In this document: in pieces, positions 32,421 through 43,965 of the stretch | How positions within the stretch are numbered: the first letter of the stretch is position 1 | How the letters are laid out: each line of letters starts with the position of its first letter | Position numbers and translations under genes: made by a program | Notes under the pieces: generated by a model | What the model saw: the letters and a program-made list of their open reading frames with translations, nothing else | What the model was told of the DNA's origin: nothing | Database searches by the model: none | From: Anaspis maculata | Taxonomy: Eukaryota; Arthropoda; Insecta; Coleoptera; Scraptiidae | Length of the DNA: 64,000 nt | Direction of reading: 5' to 3' | Assembly: GCA_949128115.1 (NCBI GenBank) | Contig: OX421965.1 | Location: forward strand, 46,615,257-46,679,256

Positions 32421-32859
32421 ACTTTCATCAATGACAGATCTGCCCTAAGAAAATGCGCTATTGCAACTCACGCACGTGTGGGGATATTCACTTGTTTATT
32501 ATGCCATATACTTCGCCACACAGGTACCTTAGCGCATTTTCGTGAGAAAATGACGCTTATATGGCCGGTTTGTCTGTCTGTCTGTCCGTGTAGAAATTAA
32601 GAAGTTTGTTCCTACTCCTTTTCGGGGAATGAAGCTAGAGCCTTGGAATCTTTTCTGATGGATAGCTATAAATGTCCCCAAGGAAGGGTGGCCAGTGGAC
32701 TTTTTTTATCCATACAAAGTTATCATTATTATTATCAAAAAACAAAGATTTCCTTTGCACTTCTAAGAAGCTGAACTACTCCTCGGGGTATGAAGCTAGA
32801 GTCCTGAAACTTTTGCCGATGGATAACTTAGGTCTTCCCAGCGTGGCCATTGAGTAGAT

Positions 32860-33330
32860 TGGATTTCATGATTCCGCCGCCATCTTGGCCGCCATATTGA
32901 AATTTCTCATTAGTGGAACGGTTTTCATGAAACTTGAACTTATCCTTGTCACGTATTATCATTCTTATTTTAAAGCTGAATTTCATGATTTCGCCGCCAT
33001 CTTGGCCGCCATATTGGAATCTCTTATTAGTCGAACGATTGTGATGAAACTTCGAGCTTAGTCTTGTCACTCTTGTCTCGTATTACAAAATTCTTGTTTT
33101 CAAGTTGAGGTTCATGATTCCGCCGCCATATTGAAGTTTCTCATTAGCGGAACAATTTGCATGAAACTTGGAACTTACCCTCGTCTTGTATGATCATTCT
33201 TATTTTCAAACTGAATTCCATGATTGGCCATCTTGGTCGTCACACTGAAATTTCTTATTAGTGGAACGATTGTAATGAAACGTGAAACTTACTCTTGTCT
33301 CGTACGAACATTCTTATTCTCAAGCTGGAC
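32860..33330 (+). repeat. Four-unit array, ~115-120 bp, with YY1/Pho-like motif
   Basis: Each unit reads TTCATGATT, CCGCCATCTTGG or CCGCCATATTG, then TCTCATTAGTGGAACGATT, ATGAAACTT and ATCATTCTTATTTTCAA. Units start near 32866, 32982, 33110 and 33218. Confidence 0.7.
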
Positions 33331-33689
33331 TTCATTTCAATCAATAACAGATCTGCACTAAGAAAATGCGCTATTGCGACTCACGCACGTGAGGGGATAT
33401 TCACTTGTTTAGATTAGGTGAACAAGATCAAAATAAGCTGTTAATTCTATGAAAATTCTCGTATAAGTATTACTACTATTTTACGCATGCAGGAGAAGCA
33501 ATTGTTAAAAAATGTATGACAATTTTGTCTACCTTTCCCTTTATTAACGCTTTTCCCCAGAAATTCACAGCACCGATTCTTTCACCCTCGAACTGTGTTG
33601 TTCTCTCTGTCTCGTTTTTCTTTCGAACGACGATATTTTTTCCATAACAAATGGAAACGGCTCGTCTCCTGATCTCTGGTGAGGTTTTC

Positions 33690-33870
33690 TGATACAGTAT
33701 TTCCTAGGTATTCCTAGATATTTCTTGATATTCCCACATATTCTCGAGTATTCCCATGTATTCTCAGGTATTTCCGGCGAGATTTCCGGAGTATTCCCGA
33801 ATATTCCCGGTATTTCCATATATTCCCTAGTATTCCCTAAGTATTCTTAACATTTTGTACAGGTATTCCC
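33690..33870. repeat. Subterminal ~12 bp periodic array (right)
   Basis: Roughly 14 degenerate TATTCCC/TATTTCC units, ending in TTTTGTACAGGTATTCC, which also occurs at the start of the left array (~30496) in the same orientation. Confidence 0.7.
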
Positions 33871-33974
33871 GGAGTGGTTGGCCCCTCGCCCAGAGTGTAC
33901 TAGAGCGGGCTCCACGCGGAGCTGAGAGTTGGAGCCAGCTCCAGTGGAGCTAGCTTCACACACGTGTCAAATCT

Positions 33975-34360
33975 TACGCGCGCCACCCTAGGGCCTTCAT
34001 TTGACTTGAAACAAAATGCTCTGCAGAAGTATCATTCAGAGTTTCCCAATAATTTGGGCGATTTAAAAATCAGATCATCACCATTAGGTAATATCAAAAA
34101 TACCTATTACTTATTGAGTGGCTATTTCTGGAATTGACATTTTTCCTATTGAAAGACCTCTAGAAGCTGTAAAAGACACCCTATTTCAAAAATAAAACAC
34201 AGTTCTCCTCAAAATTTTACGGGCTTTGAAAGGATGTATCACAAGTACTATTCTGTCATTTGTCGAAACATGACATCTGTCAAAAATAATTTGACATATC
34301 ATCACTCGAAAGATCTTGTTTTCCTGATTTCAAAAATATATGATATATTGACTTCAACTA
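33975..34360. other. AT-rich spacer
   Basis: No gene, RNA or paired termini recognised. Confidence 0.4.
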
Positions 34361-35495
34361 AAAATTAAAAATTGAACTTTTTTGTAATTTCAAGGTTTGT
34401 TTTGAAAAATTGTAGGAGCTTCGTTTTTTGCAATTAAAGAATGAAATTTGGCATAACAATAGTCGGATAGAAGGTGAACAATTTCATGACAAAAAAACTT
34501 CAGAATCAGTGATACAGGGTGTTCAGAATTTTTTTTCGAACTTCGCAAATTTCAAAATGCTATAAGTAATTTTTTCCAAATAGAATGCCCCCTATTTTAT
34601 TCAATCATTCGACAGCTTTTTTCTCCTCTTTCATTTTTACCAGAGGTACCCTACCCCTAAATTCGACAATTTCCGAGATAATCGATTATTTTGATAAAAA
34701 GTGCTATTTATTGAAAATTTTGACGCCGGGCAGGCCGAGGGGCAGGCCAGTGATCATCAACAAATGTCTGATTGACACATTTTGCTTGGTTTGATGCTAA
34801 GAACAAGTTTTTTTTATTGAATAGCTGCGCTAAATTCCAATCTGGAGAAAATGCTTGAAAAAAGAATTTCGTTGCCCGATGGAAAAAAGAAAATTCAAAT
34901 TGAGCTTAGTAAAGCGGTTTTCTCGAATTCAAAAACCTTCAAACTGTCAAATTCAGAGGTGCGTTCATTTTGACAGATGATTTTCTGTATCAGGACCTAC
35001 TAAGAATATAAAAAATCCAAATAAACGACAATTTTTATCAAAATTATCGATTATCTATGAAATTATGGAATTTAGGGGTAGGGTATTCCCAGTAAAAATG
35101 AAAGAGGAAAAAAGAACCTATCGAATGGTGAGATAAAATATGGGGCATTCCATTTGAAGAAAATGACTCATGGCATTTTGAAATTTGCGAAGTTCGAAAA
35201 AAAAATTTGCACACCCTGTATAATTAAACCTCAAGTTTCTTGACACGAAGTTATTCAGCTTTTGTTTGACTACCGTTTGGTCAAATTTCATTCCTTAATC
35301 CCAAAAAACGAGGCCTCTACGATTTTTCAAAGCAAACCTTGAAATTACAAAAAATTTCAAGCTTTAATTTTCAGTTGGTAGCACTGCCACAAATTGAAAA
35401 AACAAAAACACACTTGTAATAGAGCTTGAAAAGCTGCACAAGAAAATGTAATCAAAAGTGGGGCATTTTATAAAAAAAATCTTTGTTTTTGATCC
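34361..35495. mobile_element. Palindromic TACAGGGTG family, copy at 34-35 kb
   Basis: The inner unit 34515-35217 has TA flanks and ends CAGGGTGTTCAGAATTTT and its complement. Outside it, a second inverted layer (AATTTCAAGGTTTGTTTTGA on the left, TCAAAGCAAACCTTGAAATT on the right) continues to ~34361 and ~35495. The right arm carries the GTTGGTAGCACTGCCACA block. Non-coding. Confidence 0.7.
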
Positions 35496-35716
35496 CATAG
35501 TCCCAAGATCCCATAATCAGAATCGACTGGAAATAAACATTGAAAATTATTGTTCTCTCAAGAATGAATCGACGTTTCATCGATCCCGGAATCTGGCTTG
35601 GGATAAGAACGAAGATAAGAATGAACTGATAATCAACCTTGCCTTTGAGCAAAGCATTCATTCTGAACATCTTCCGATGTATAGAGCTTGAATGAGACAA
35701 GAATTGTTAATAAAGT

Positions 35717-35967
35717 GACAAAATTACAACTGCATGTTATCAAGGGAAAATAATCTTTCTTGCTCGTATGAAATCGCTTGTAACTAACGTTACCGAAATT
35801 AGAACAATCAGCATAAAACAATTCTATTTGTTGGAATTTTCGTAACTTTGGTTACAAGAGCCGTAGGTTGTAGGTTAGCGATGCATCCTCGTTACGTTAG
35901 TTACAAGCGATTTCATACGAGCAAGAAAGATTATTCTGCCTTGATAACATGCAGTTGTAATTTTGTC
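35717..35967. mobile_element. 251 bp hairpin MITE
   Basis: Arms of ~76 bp are almost perfect inverted repeats (GACAAAATTACAACTGCATG to CTAACGTTA and back) around a ~100 bp loop. ORFs overlapping it are artefacts of the palindrome. Confidence 0.75.
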
Positions 35968-36480
35968 CCTTCAAGGCCGGCATTTTCTAGCATAAAAAAT
36001 GGCTGGAACAGACTGCGGATTAGTAGTTTAGTTGCACATAGTTAAATGCCCTTTTTACCAATTTCCAAGACGCAAGGGTCAATGGCAATACAACTTTGTG
36101 AACATTGTGTCTACTTGTTCTTAAATAACTTCAGGTTTTTATTTGTGGTCGCAGCCACCTTTGATAATAATAATAATTTACTTACATTCAATATTCAATC
36201 CTCTATAAAATCGTCATTTTTCATCATAAAGAATTTTTGAAACCATCACTGTGTCAAAGAAAATCTCTCCCCAAATATCAAAAAATATACAGGTGTTCCA
36301 TTTGAAAATCAAAAGTTGATGTCACTTCCGGTCACTTCCGGAAATGAGAGCAGCTTCATGATCAAAGCAAAAAATAGCTCCTAAACTCGCTCCTGAATAT
36401 CCCATACAAATTCCACATCGATATATCCCATAGGTAAAAAGTCCTGGGCTGGTGCGGTTTTCGAAAAACACACGGTATAT
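35968..36480. other. AT-rich spacer with possible TACAGGTGTTCC terminus
   Basis: ATACAGGTGTTCCATTTGAA near 36288 resembles the outer end of the 41.6 kb palindrome, but a partner is not evident. No gene. Confidence 0.3.
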
Positions 36481-36667
36481 ACAGGGTGGCCCAACGAAAA
36501 CACAACAGAGGGGTTTTTGGGCATTTCACTTCATTTTTTTAAGAAAAAAGCCCGGACAGGTCGATTTTTATACTAACATATATTGGCGGATTTCTATCAT
36601 TGGCCTCCTCAGTCCTACCCCCCACCCACCCCAATATTTAAATTTCAAATAACATCACCTACTCTGT

Positions 36668-36800
36668 ATTTATTTATTTATTTATTTATTAATTTATTTA
36701 ATTATCTTTACTGACACGTTCAACGCCTCCACAAAGGCATTTTATGATGTAAGCCTGTCTTCATCTTGAACAAATAAATGATTCTATCTATCTATCTGTA
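36668..36800 (+). repeat. Truncated LINE 3' end
   Basis: A run of TATT repeats is followed by ~90 bp of mixed sequence, then ACAAATAAATGATTC and a TCTA tetranucleotide tail (~36782-36798). The arrangement of polyadenylation-like AATAAA plus a simple tail is typical of a 5'-truncated non-LTR element. Confidence 0.45.
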
Positions 36801-36999
36801 ATACATCAAATTGAGAATCAAATAATTATCTTTCTGAAGCTCCCCCTACCACAACTTCTAAATAAAAAATGACACTACTTACTTTGTGATACATCAAATT
36901 GCAGGTAAATGAATTTTCTTTCTTAAGGACAGAGTTATATTGGTGAAATACGGCGTTGCGGAATCAATCAGTGTGGGTTTATTCCTTGACAGAAGTTTA

Positions 37000-38537
37000 C
37001 AGGGTGCAAAAAAATCGTGATTTGAATAAAGAAAATCAAAAAAATCGATTTTTTCCATTTAAATCGGATTATAATCAATAGTAATATAACAAGTGCCTAA
37101 ACAAGTGCTTAGTGTTTTTTCAGTTGAATCGTTTCAACCCGAAAACGTCAATCACGAGGGAAAAGTAGACCCGATATTATCTGACTAAAATCCCAAGACA
37201 AAGTCGAGGGATTTTGTCCGAGATAATATCGGGTCTACTTTTCGAGTGATTGATAGTTTGTTTGAGGAATTTAAAACATTTAACTCGAATAAAACACAAA
37301 GCACGAGTTGAATTAAGCAGATTATCGCCCAAATAGACTACTAGTAGAAATAGTAGGTCCAATGTATCATTGTATTGAACTGTCAATTTCAAAGCATGCC
37401 TTGTTGAAAAAAAATCAATTTCAAGAGAAGGGTGAAAATGTTTGTTTTTTCTTTTTTCTAATAACTGAATACACTTGTGAAGCTCACTACTAAATCAAGC
37501 TAATTCTGTTGGCTAAATAATAATTATCTTGCCATGAGTGGTAGTTCACAACACAGTAGTTTCACATGGGAGGTACAGTGGTAGAGCTAAAAGCTAACTG
37601 TCACTAACAGCTGTTGACAGCGCATGAAAGGAGAGTGCACAGTCGCGGATTAAGGAAGGGGCCTCGTTGCTGAAAACAATGCTGAAACGAAGTCTAATAG
37701 GCTGTAAAATTGTATTTTAGTAAGTGGAAGACCCTTTAAACGCATCAGAACTAAAATTTTGATCCAAACCAGTATAAATACAGTCGTTTCAATTACATAT
37801 TATTCGTGGGCCCAAAAATATTTCAATCCGGTGCTATTACCTAGTGTACATTAATCACCTCCTAGTGTGCATTAATCGATAGCTCAAACCGAGTCACGTG
37901 GGTCTCATTCGGTTGTTCTGATTGGTTGAATTGGGTATGTGGGCGATAATCATTTAAATCAGATTTTTTTGATTTGAATTAGATTTTTTTGATTTGAATC
38001 AGGTTTTTCCGGTTTCAGTCAAATTGTTTGCGAATTTCAAAATCTGTGGAAATTAAAGCTAAAATACAGTAAAAAAAATAGAGATACTCTTCCGGTGTAC
38101 AGATCTTTGTACAAACTCTCAATCTTATTAATACAAACTTTCAGTTCTCGGCTTTTTCCAGAAAAGCTGAAACTCTACGAACTCACTACCTCAGTATGGT
38201 TTTAATCGTAACCCATACTATTTATATTGAACAATATGCAATAATTCACAATAGGTACTTGTCAAAACAACAGGTGTCGTTACGTCTTAGGATTGTTCGT
38301 CGCTCGTCGGGGGTGGGGTAGGCTGGTATACGAGATTTATATTTGCTCAGCGCTCAGAGAAAAATGTCGTGACGAAAAGCAGATGAAGTTTGGCGGTATT
38401 TCATAAAGAAAACTGTACCGGGAAATCAAATACGATAAAATGATTTAAATCAAATGATTAAAATGAAAAAATCGGTTGATTTAAATCACGATTTAAATAA
38501 TGATTTAAATCAACTTGATTTGAATCCTCGCACCCTG
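37000..38537. mobile_element. 1.54 kb hAT-like element (CAGGGTGC ends)
   Basis: The termini CAGGGTGC and GCACCCTG are inverted. The flanking 8-mers GAAGTTTA (36992-36999) and GAAATCTA (38538-38545) match at 6 of 8 positions. The inverted partner arm at ~38735 reads GACAGAAATCTACCATTC without the element, an empty site. Subterminal regions are rich in GATTTAAATC. It contains an inserted partial copy of the 15.4 kb element at ~37070-37952. Non-autonomous. Confidence 0.75.
37070..37952. mobile_element. Second, partial copy of the 15.4-17.3 kb element (inverted)
   Basis: Starts with AATCAATAGTAATATAACAAG and includes the shared hairpin with GACCCGATATTATCT (~37170-37240), the AACAGCTGTTGACAGCGCATG block and the GTCACGTGGGTCTCATTCGG block. 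It ends at GGGCGATAATC, ~200 bp short of the other terminus. Flanking ATTTAAATC on each side may be a duplication or host microrepeat. Confidence 0.7.
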
Positions 38538-39197
38538 GAAATCTACCATTCAGGTCTTTTTGGAAAGCTACAAGGATGTACTTTGGTTTGAGCCTATAGC
38601 CATATCCGAAATCCAAAAATTATTTTTTCAAAACTTGAATTTTTTTGGATTTTGAAAATATCAATAGGCTCAAACCAAAGTACTCGTACATCCTTGTAGC
38701 TTTTCAAAAAGACCTGAATGGTAGATTTCTGTCAAGGAATAAACTTAGACGGATTGATTCCGCAACGCCTCATTTTACCAATTTAACTCCGCCCTTAACA
38801 AAATGTTCTCAAAATTTTCAAAAGCCTTCTTCCTCTCCTAAAACACTTCGAATGTTCAATTAATTGGGGGAGGGGTTGAAATTAGAAAAAAAAATCTGAA
38901 AAAGAATTTGATTTCCTTCAATTCGATCTATCACAAAGTAGGTGGTGTCTTGTTGAATTTTGAAGTTGGGGTGGGGGAGCTTTGCTCTGCTTGGGGTAGG
39001 GCTTGGGGTGAACTTGGGTACTTAGCACTTTTCCACAAAAAATTTTCTTCTGCGATGCTATCTCAGATGACATTGACTAAACTGAACAAAATTGAGGGGT
39101 CGAGAATATAAAATGAGACAGTCAGAGGATTCTGGTTTCAAGAAAATGAGGTGAAATGCCCAAAAACCTCTCTGTTGTGTTTTTGTTGGGCTCCAGT

Positions 39198-39698
39198 GCC
39201 GGGCTAGGAAAAATGTGGCCCCGGGTTATTTGTCTAACCTCGGGTTCCACCAAAATTTTAAGAGCAGATTAAATCTATCACGCTGATAGTTGCTATGCAC
39301 CAGCCAATAGGATGGCCGGTTGCTTAGTTACTATCAGAGTGATAAAGTTATCGCGTTGATAAAAGTTTGGCGGAACCCGAGGTAAAAGGTATATTTTCTG
39401 ATCGTGTTTCTGAAAAAGTTATCGGATTAGAAAAGTCCTGAAAAACTGCTGTCCACTCGTCACTTTTGATGGCACACTTTTCCTGTTTCGACAAGAAAGT
39501 GCGAAGTTAAACTTTGGACCAAGTCTCCAACCAAGTCTTTATTTTCAACTGGACATCAACTGAAGTCTCCGCCCTTGACCCCCATATTTCCAAAAATTGA
39601 AGAAAAAAACTATTTTTTTCAATATTTTTCTGCATTTTGAAGCATTTCACCAACAGCCCTGGAATTTGTTATAGTCGGTCCGAAACACCCTGTATATT
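39198..39698. other. Spacer with a small inverted pair
   Basis: CGGGTTCCACCAAAATTTT (~39242) and ATAAAAGTTTGGCGGAACCCG (~39360) with inner TATCACGCTGATA/TATCGCGTTGATA blocks form a ~140 bp imperfect palindrome. Nothing coding. Confidence 0.4.
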
Positions 39699-39946
39699 GT
39701 GATCAAATGAATTCTTGATTTAGGCTGGCTGTGCCCTATAGCCAAACGCAGCTTCGCACCCTTGAATTAAGGCCAACATTTCGGCCGCCGGAAAACTCTT
39801 AACGGCAAAACATCATTCTGATCTTTTTTGAACGAAAGTTTTCGGGTCGGCCAGAAATGGATGACCGGCGGCCGGTAAGCGAATGGGAGAATGGGGGCCC
39901 TTAGGCCAGGCCACAGCCTGCCTAAATTAAGAATTCATTTGATCAC
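39699..39946. mobile_element. 248 bp MITE (GTGATCAAATGAATTC ends)
   Basis: The ends GTGATCAAATGAATTCTTGA and its complement, then TTTAGGCTGGCTGTG/CACAGCCTGCCTAAA, give TIRs of ~40 bp. Two relatives lie at 43368-43410 (one end only) and 48022-48144. Confidence 0.7.
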
Positions 39947-40039
39947 ACGATCGAACTCGAGCCCTCTACTTGAACATTAATTTTAGACGTTCTGCTTGAA
40001 TCAATCTAAGATGTGAAATGTTTTGATTTTATACGAAAT

Positions 40040-40460
40040 CAAACTATTTTATTTCCAGGAAGATTATAAACGTAAATCGAAGGTCATTATGTAAGACGAA
40101 TCCATGCGTTGCCGTGTTGGTAGGTATAGGTACCTACCAGTGCATCATAACAATAGTGATAAGAGAGCGGTCGCAAAAAAACTTGTGACTCGATGTTATT
40201 TGCACGTCGTGGTGTATTGTAAACGGACGTATTTGAAATGTGATGAACGAAATGTGTGTCAATTCAAGATTTTGTTTCAAAATAAGTGCCTATAAAAATT
40301 CAAAAAGTGCCGAAATGAATAATTCCGTTTCGGTAAATCAAAAACATGTCCGGTATCGCTCGGTTTTAAATATGAGTTCGTCATGGAAGCACAGGAAGAA
40401 TAAGAGCATAAAAAACAGCATGTGGTCTCACAATTTTGACTTTCAATTCACATAGCCATC
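40040..40460 (+). repeat. Direct duplicate, copy A
   Basis: Blocks CGTAAATCGAAGGTCATTATG, GTAGGTATAGGTACCTACCA, GATAAGAGAGCGGTCGC and ATTTGCACGTCG recur in the same order at 43075-43340. It is either a dispersed repeat or a duplicated upstream region of a transcript. Confidence 0.5.
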
Positions 40461-40619
40461 CGCTAGCCGTATTTTCCGGTTTGAAAAATTGCCTACTACA
40501 CAAGAAGAACTTGAAAAAACCTGAACAAAGTGCAAACCATTTCAGTTCTACATAATATACGTACATAAATGATTTATGATCTGAATGGCCTCACGATTTT
40601 TCAAAGCTAACGTTTTGTG

Positions 40620-40740
40620 TGCTCTCATCCAGTGCTTTCACCTCGGCTTTCGCGCATTTTTCTAAATTTCCTTGTTCAAAATTCAACGTTTGTGGATTAT
40701 TGAAATGATCCAAACAGAAGACTTATCCGGCAAGAAAAAG
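40620..40740 (+). other. Candidate exon ending in a strong splice donor
   Basis: ATG at 40705 opens a 12-codon reading (MIQTEDLSGKKK) that runs into a consensus donor AAAAAG|GTGAGT at 40740/40741. If spliced to 43637 it would stop after about eight more codons. Start of the exon is unknown. Evidence is splice-site consensus only. Confidence 0.25.
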
Positions 40741-41629
40741 GTGAGTTCGTGAATAATATCAACAACTTTCTTGTCTTGAATATTTCAAAAAAGCTGCCGA
40801 TTTCCCGCGAATTTTTTGGAATCATTTTTTCCGAAGCTTACTCTAGTAGCTCTGATTGCCATTATTATTTTCACTTACTGGGTTGATTATTTAGGCTCTA
40901 ATGGTTTTAAGTGGTCTTTTAGGTTATTTAGTAGGTGACCCTTCAGGTTTCAGGTTTTTCTTCAATGTTTTACTGGTCGTTTCTAGTGAAAATGGCGGCT
41001 TCAGGGTCTTGGGTTAATCTTTATTTCTTTGTTGGGTGGCTCAATATTGGTTTTTTATGTGTATTCATACCTAAAATTCTGTTTGTATGTAGGTACTACT
41101 TTCAAATTAGTTGAAAAAAAGTAGTATAATATAGAGTATATTATACACCAAGGTTGAGGAAGTGTTATCATAGCCAGCTGATACCAGATGAAGAATATAA
41201 GGTGAGAAAGCTAATTTGATTTCCTCAACCGTGGTTTTCATGAATAGGATTTTTTGTTACTAGAAAATCGGTATAGCAATTTAGGAAGAGGTTGATAATT
41301 AATGACATAGGTTCGAGCATAGGTTACTTCTAAATACATAGTAAAAAAAAGATATTTCGATCATGACTCTATCATAATCTATTTCTATCAATTTGTATTA
41401 TTATAATAAAAAGAAATTATTCATTTATTGATGAAGAATCCGAATAAAAGAAAAATCAATATTAGTACAATTTTATTATTACGAATCTGTCGAATCGTCA
41501 ATCATTCATAATCGATTATTCGAATGATCATTCGATTACTAAAAGCGATTATTTTATTTTATTCGATTATTGGAATATATCGATTAACAACGTGAAGCTA
41601 CTACAAAAGATGTAATACATAAAATTATA

Positions 41630-42943
41630 CAGGGTATTCCATTTTCGCGCTATAACAAAAACAAAGATTTTTTCAAATGAAATGCTCCACTTTTGATTTA
41701 ATTTTCCTGTTCAGCTTCCCAAGCGCTATTATAAGTGTATTTTTGTTTTTTATTTGTGGCAGTGCTACCAACTGAAAATTGGAAATTGATTTTTCTTGTG
41801 ATTTCAATGTTCATTTCGAAAAATCGTAGATGCCTCTTTTTTTGGAGTGAAGGACTAAAATTTGGTATAACGGTAGTCAAATAGAAGTTGAAGAACTTCA
41901 TAACCAAAAACTTGAGGTTCAGTTATACAGGGTGTGCAGAATTTTTTTCAAACTTAGCGTATTTCAAAACGTTATATGTAATTGTTTTTTTTTCCAATGG
42001 AATGCCCCCTATTTTATCTCACCATTCGATAGCTTTTTTCTTCCTCTTCCATCTTTACTAGGGATACTCTACCCATAAATTCCATAATTTCCGAGATAAT
42101 TCAGATAATCGATAATTTTGATAAAATTGGTCGTTTTTTTTTGGATTTTTCATATTCTTAATAGGTCCTGATACAGATAATCAAATGTCAAAATGTACTC
42201 ATCTCCCAATTTGACAGTTTGAACTTCTTGAGATCACAAAAACTGCTTCACTAAGTTCAATTTGAATTTCCTTTTTTCCATCGTGCAACGAAATTTTTTT
42301 TAAGCATTCACTTCAAATTGAAATTTAGCGCGGCTATTTAATTTTATTGAAAGACTTGTTCTTAGTATCAAACCAAGCAAAATGTGTCAATTAGACATTT
42401 GTTGATAATCACAATGGCCTGCCCGACGTGACAAATTTCAATAAACAGCTATTTTTTATCAAAATTACCGATTATCTCGGAAACTATCTCTTATAGGAGT
42501 AGGGCACTCCTAGCAAAAATGGAAGAGGAGGAAAAGAGCTATCGAACGGTGAGATAAGATATAGGGCGTTCTATTTGAAAAAAAAAATGACTTATGGCAT
42601 TTTGAAATTTCCGAAGTTCGAAAAAAGTTCTGAGCCTCCTGAGTATCTGAATCTCTAGTTTTTGGTCATGAAGTTATTCATCTTTTATTCGACTATTGTT
42701 GTGCCAAATTTCATTCCTTAATCCGAAAAAAAACGAGGCTCCTGCGATTTTTCAAAATGAACCTTGAAATTACAAGAAAAAAATTTTTAATTCTCAGTTG
42801 GTAGCACTGCCATAAATTGCAAAACCAAAATACGCTTATAATAGACCTTGAAAAGCTGTATTAGAAGATAAAATCAAAAATTGGGCATTTCATTGAGGAA
42901 AGTTTTTGTTTTTGTTATATGTATCGCAAAAATGGAACACCTG
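41630..42943. mobile_element. Palindromic TACAGGGT family, 1.3 kb double-layer copy
   Basis: The outer ends CAGGGTATTCCATTTTCGC and the complement of GCAAAAATGGAACACCTG are TA-flanked. The inner layer starts at 41928 (CAGGGTGTGCAGAATTTTTT) and ends near 42642. The arms hold GTGGCAGTGCTACCAACTGA and TCAGTTGGTAGCACTGCCA. This copy shows the complete architecture of the family. Non-coding. Confidence 0.75.
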
Positions 42944-43074
42944 TATAGTTGAAAATAATTTTACGGATTAGAACTTTTCAAATCAATAATTTTATGTATT
43001 ATACCTTTGTCTCAATCTCGTAAGGGAAGGCCGCAAGGCCGCGACGCTTATTTTACCAATATAACTCCGTCCTT

Positions 43075-43367
43075 GAAATTATGATAGGAAACGCAAATCG
43101 AAGGTTATGACGTACGCCAAAAAATTCCTTTGTTGGTAAGTGCAGGTACCTACTACCTACCAATGCGCCGTAATAGTTCCTGATAAGAGAGCGCCCGCAA
43201 AAAAAACTGGTTGCCTAATCAGTACACATGCCTCGATCCTTATTTGCACGTCGCATGTTGTAGCAGTCGGACGTACTTATACATGATCGCGAATGTCTAA
43301 ATTGAAAAAATCTAAAATTCACAAGACTGTTGATAGCACCAGCAGCCATCCACAAACTTTACTATCG
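43075..43367 (+). repeat. Direct duplicate, copy B
   Basis: Homologous to 40040-40460 with substitutions and small indels, about 3 kb downstream in the same orientation. Immediately followed by a terminal fragment of the GTGATCAAATGAATTC MITE family. Confidence 0.5.
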
Positions 43368-43636
43368 TGTGATAGAATGAATTCTTGATTTAGGCAGGCT
43401 GTGGCTTGGTTAATTTCAGAGGTACGATTTCTGCAATTCGCTCTAGCCTTTCAGAAGTAAATATTTTTGTCTAAAAAAATGCGTTGTCAGAAATATGCTC
43501 TCAACTTTGGCCTCTCGTTTGCAATGACGTTTGGTTCTTTGTGCTTATAATCGCTCATTTCCCCCTCTGTTACAATATAATTTACCTCGTAATTTACTAT
43601 TCCTAACAATACTAATATCAATTTTATTTGTTGCAG

Positions 43637-43779
43637 TTATGGAACAACGGTGGTGTTAATTAGCAGTGAGTGATTTATAAGTAGCCAGTGGGTAAAGTGT
43701 TAAGAGTGAGTGACCAGTGAGTGACCAGTGAGTGATCAGTGTGGGATGAGGAGCCAAATGAAGGACCTTGTCACTAAAG
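43637..43779 (+). other. Candidate internal exon, 143 bp
   Basis: Bounded by a pyrimidine-rich acceptor (ATTTGTTGCAG at 43636) and a donor (CTAAAG|GTGAGT at 43779/43780). It includes a tandem AGTGAGTGACC motif. All frames are short; an ATG at 43746 is open up to the donor. It could be a 5' UTR or non-coding exon. Confidence 0.25.
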
Positions 43780-43965
43780 GTGAGTTTGACTATTAATTCT
43801 CCAAAAAACTAACAAACTGATGCGTACCAACTGACTCCTATCAACTCAAGAATGTTTATTCAACACCAAAGTTTTCAACATGTTCTGGCTCTGCTGCTGT
43901 TTAAATTAAGATTTAAACTTCAAAAACTAATTTTTGATTTGAGCTCAATATCTCTAAGATTATAT

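Larger units (their letters stand above)
30471..33888. mobile_element. 3.4 kb hAT-like element with 8 bp TSD
   Basis: The duplication CCCAGAGT is perfect at 30463-30470 and 33889-33896. The inverted termini are CGAGGGGCCAACCACTC and GAGTGGTTGGCCCCTCG. The intact sequence of the host element (27960-28130 complement) confirms the empty site. Each subterminal region has a ~12 bp periodic TATTTCC array. The interior carries inverted arrays of a ~115-120 bp unit containing CCGCCATCTTGG. No transposase ORF is present, so it is non-autonomous. Confidence 0.8.
27906..33965. mobile_element. Foldback (Mutator-like?) element with inverted repeat arrays, split by a hAT element
   Basis: A perfect 9 bp duplication GTCAAATCT lies at 27897-27905 and 33966-33974, flanking inverted termini ACGTGTGTGAAGCTAGCTCC and its complement. 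Without the nested hAT element the unit is ~2.63 kb. The interior consists of inverted unique arms (27930-28150 versus 30270-30460) around head-to-head arrays of a ~174 bp repeat. A 9 bp TSD and long palindromic arms fit Mutator-like or foldback transposons. No transposase is seen. Confidence 0.8.
36481..39197. mobile_element. Palindromic element hosting two levels of nested insertions
   Basis: The left end (CCCAACGAAAACACAACAGA, AGGGGTTTTTGGGCATTTCA) pairs with the right end (TGAAATGCCCAAAAACCTCT, TCTGTTGTGTTTTTGTTGGG). Inward pairing continues through the TTCCTTGACAGAA and CTACCATTCAGGTCTTTTTG blocks. The interior is interrupted by the hAT-like unit 37000-38537. The same family supplies the arms at 53105-53570 and 56340-56975. 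Confidence 0.7.

Noticed and set aside
30471..33888. Autonomous hAT element
   Set aside because: No ORF longer than ~90 codons and no RNase H-like or hAT dimerisation motif in any frame.
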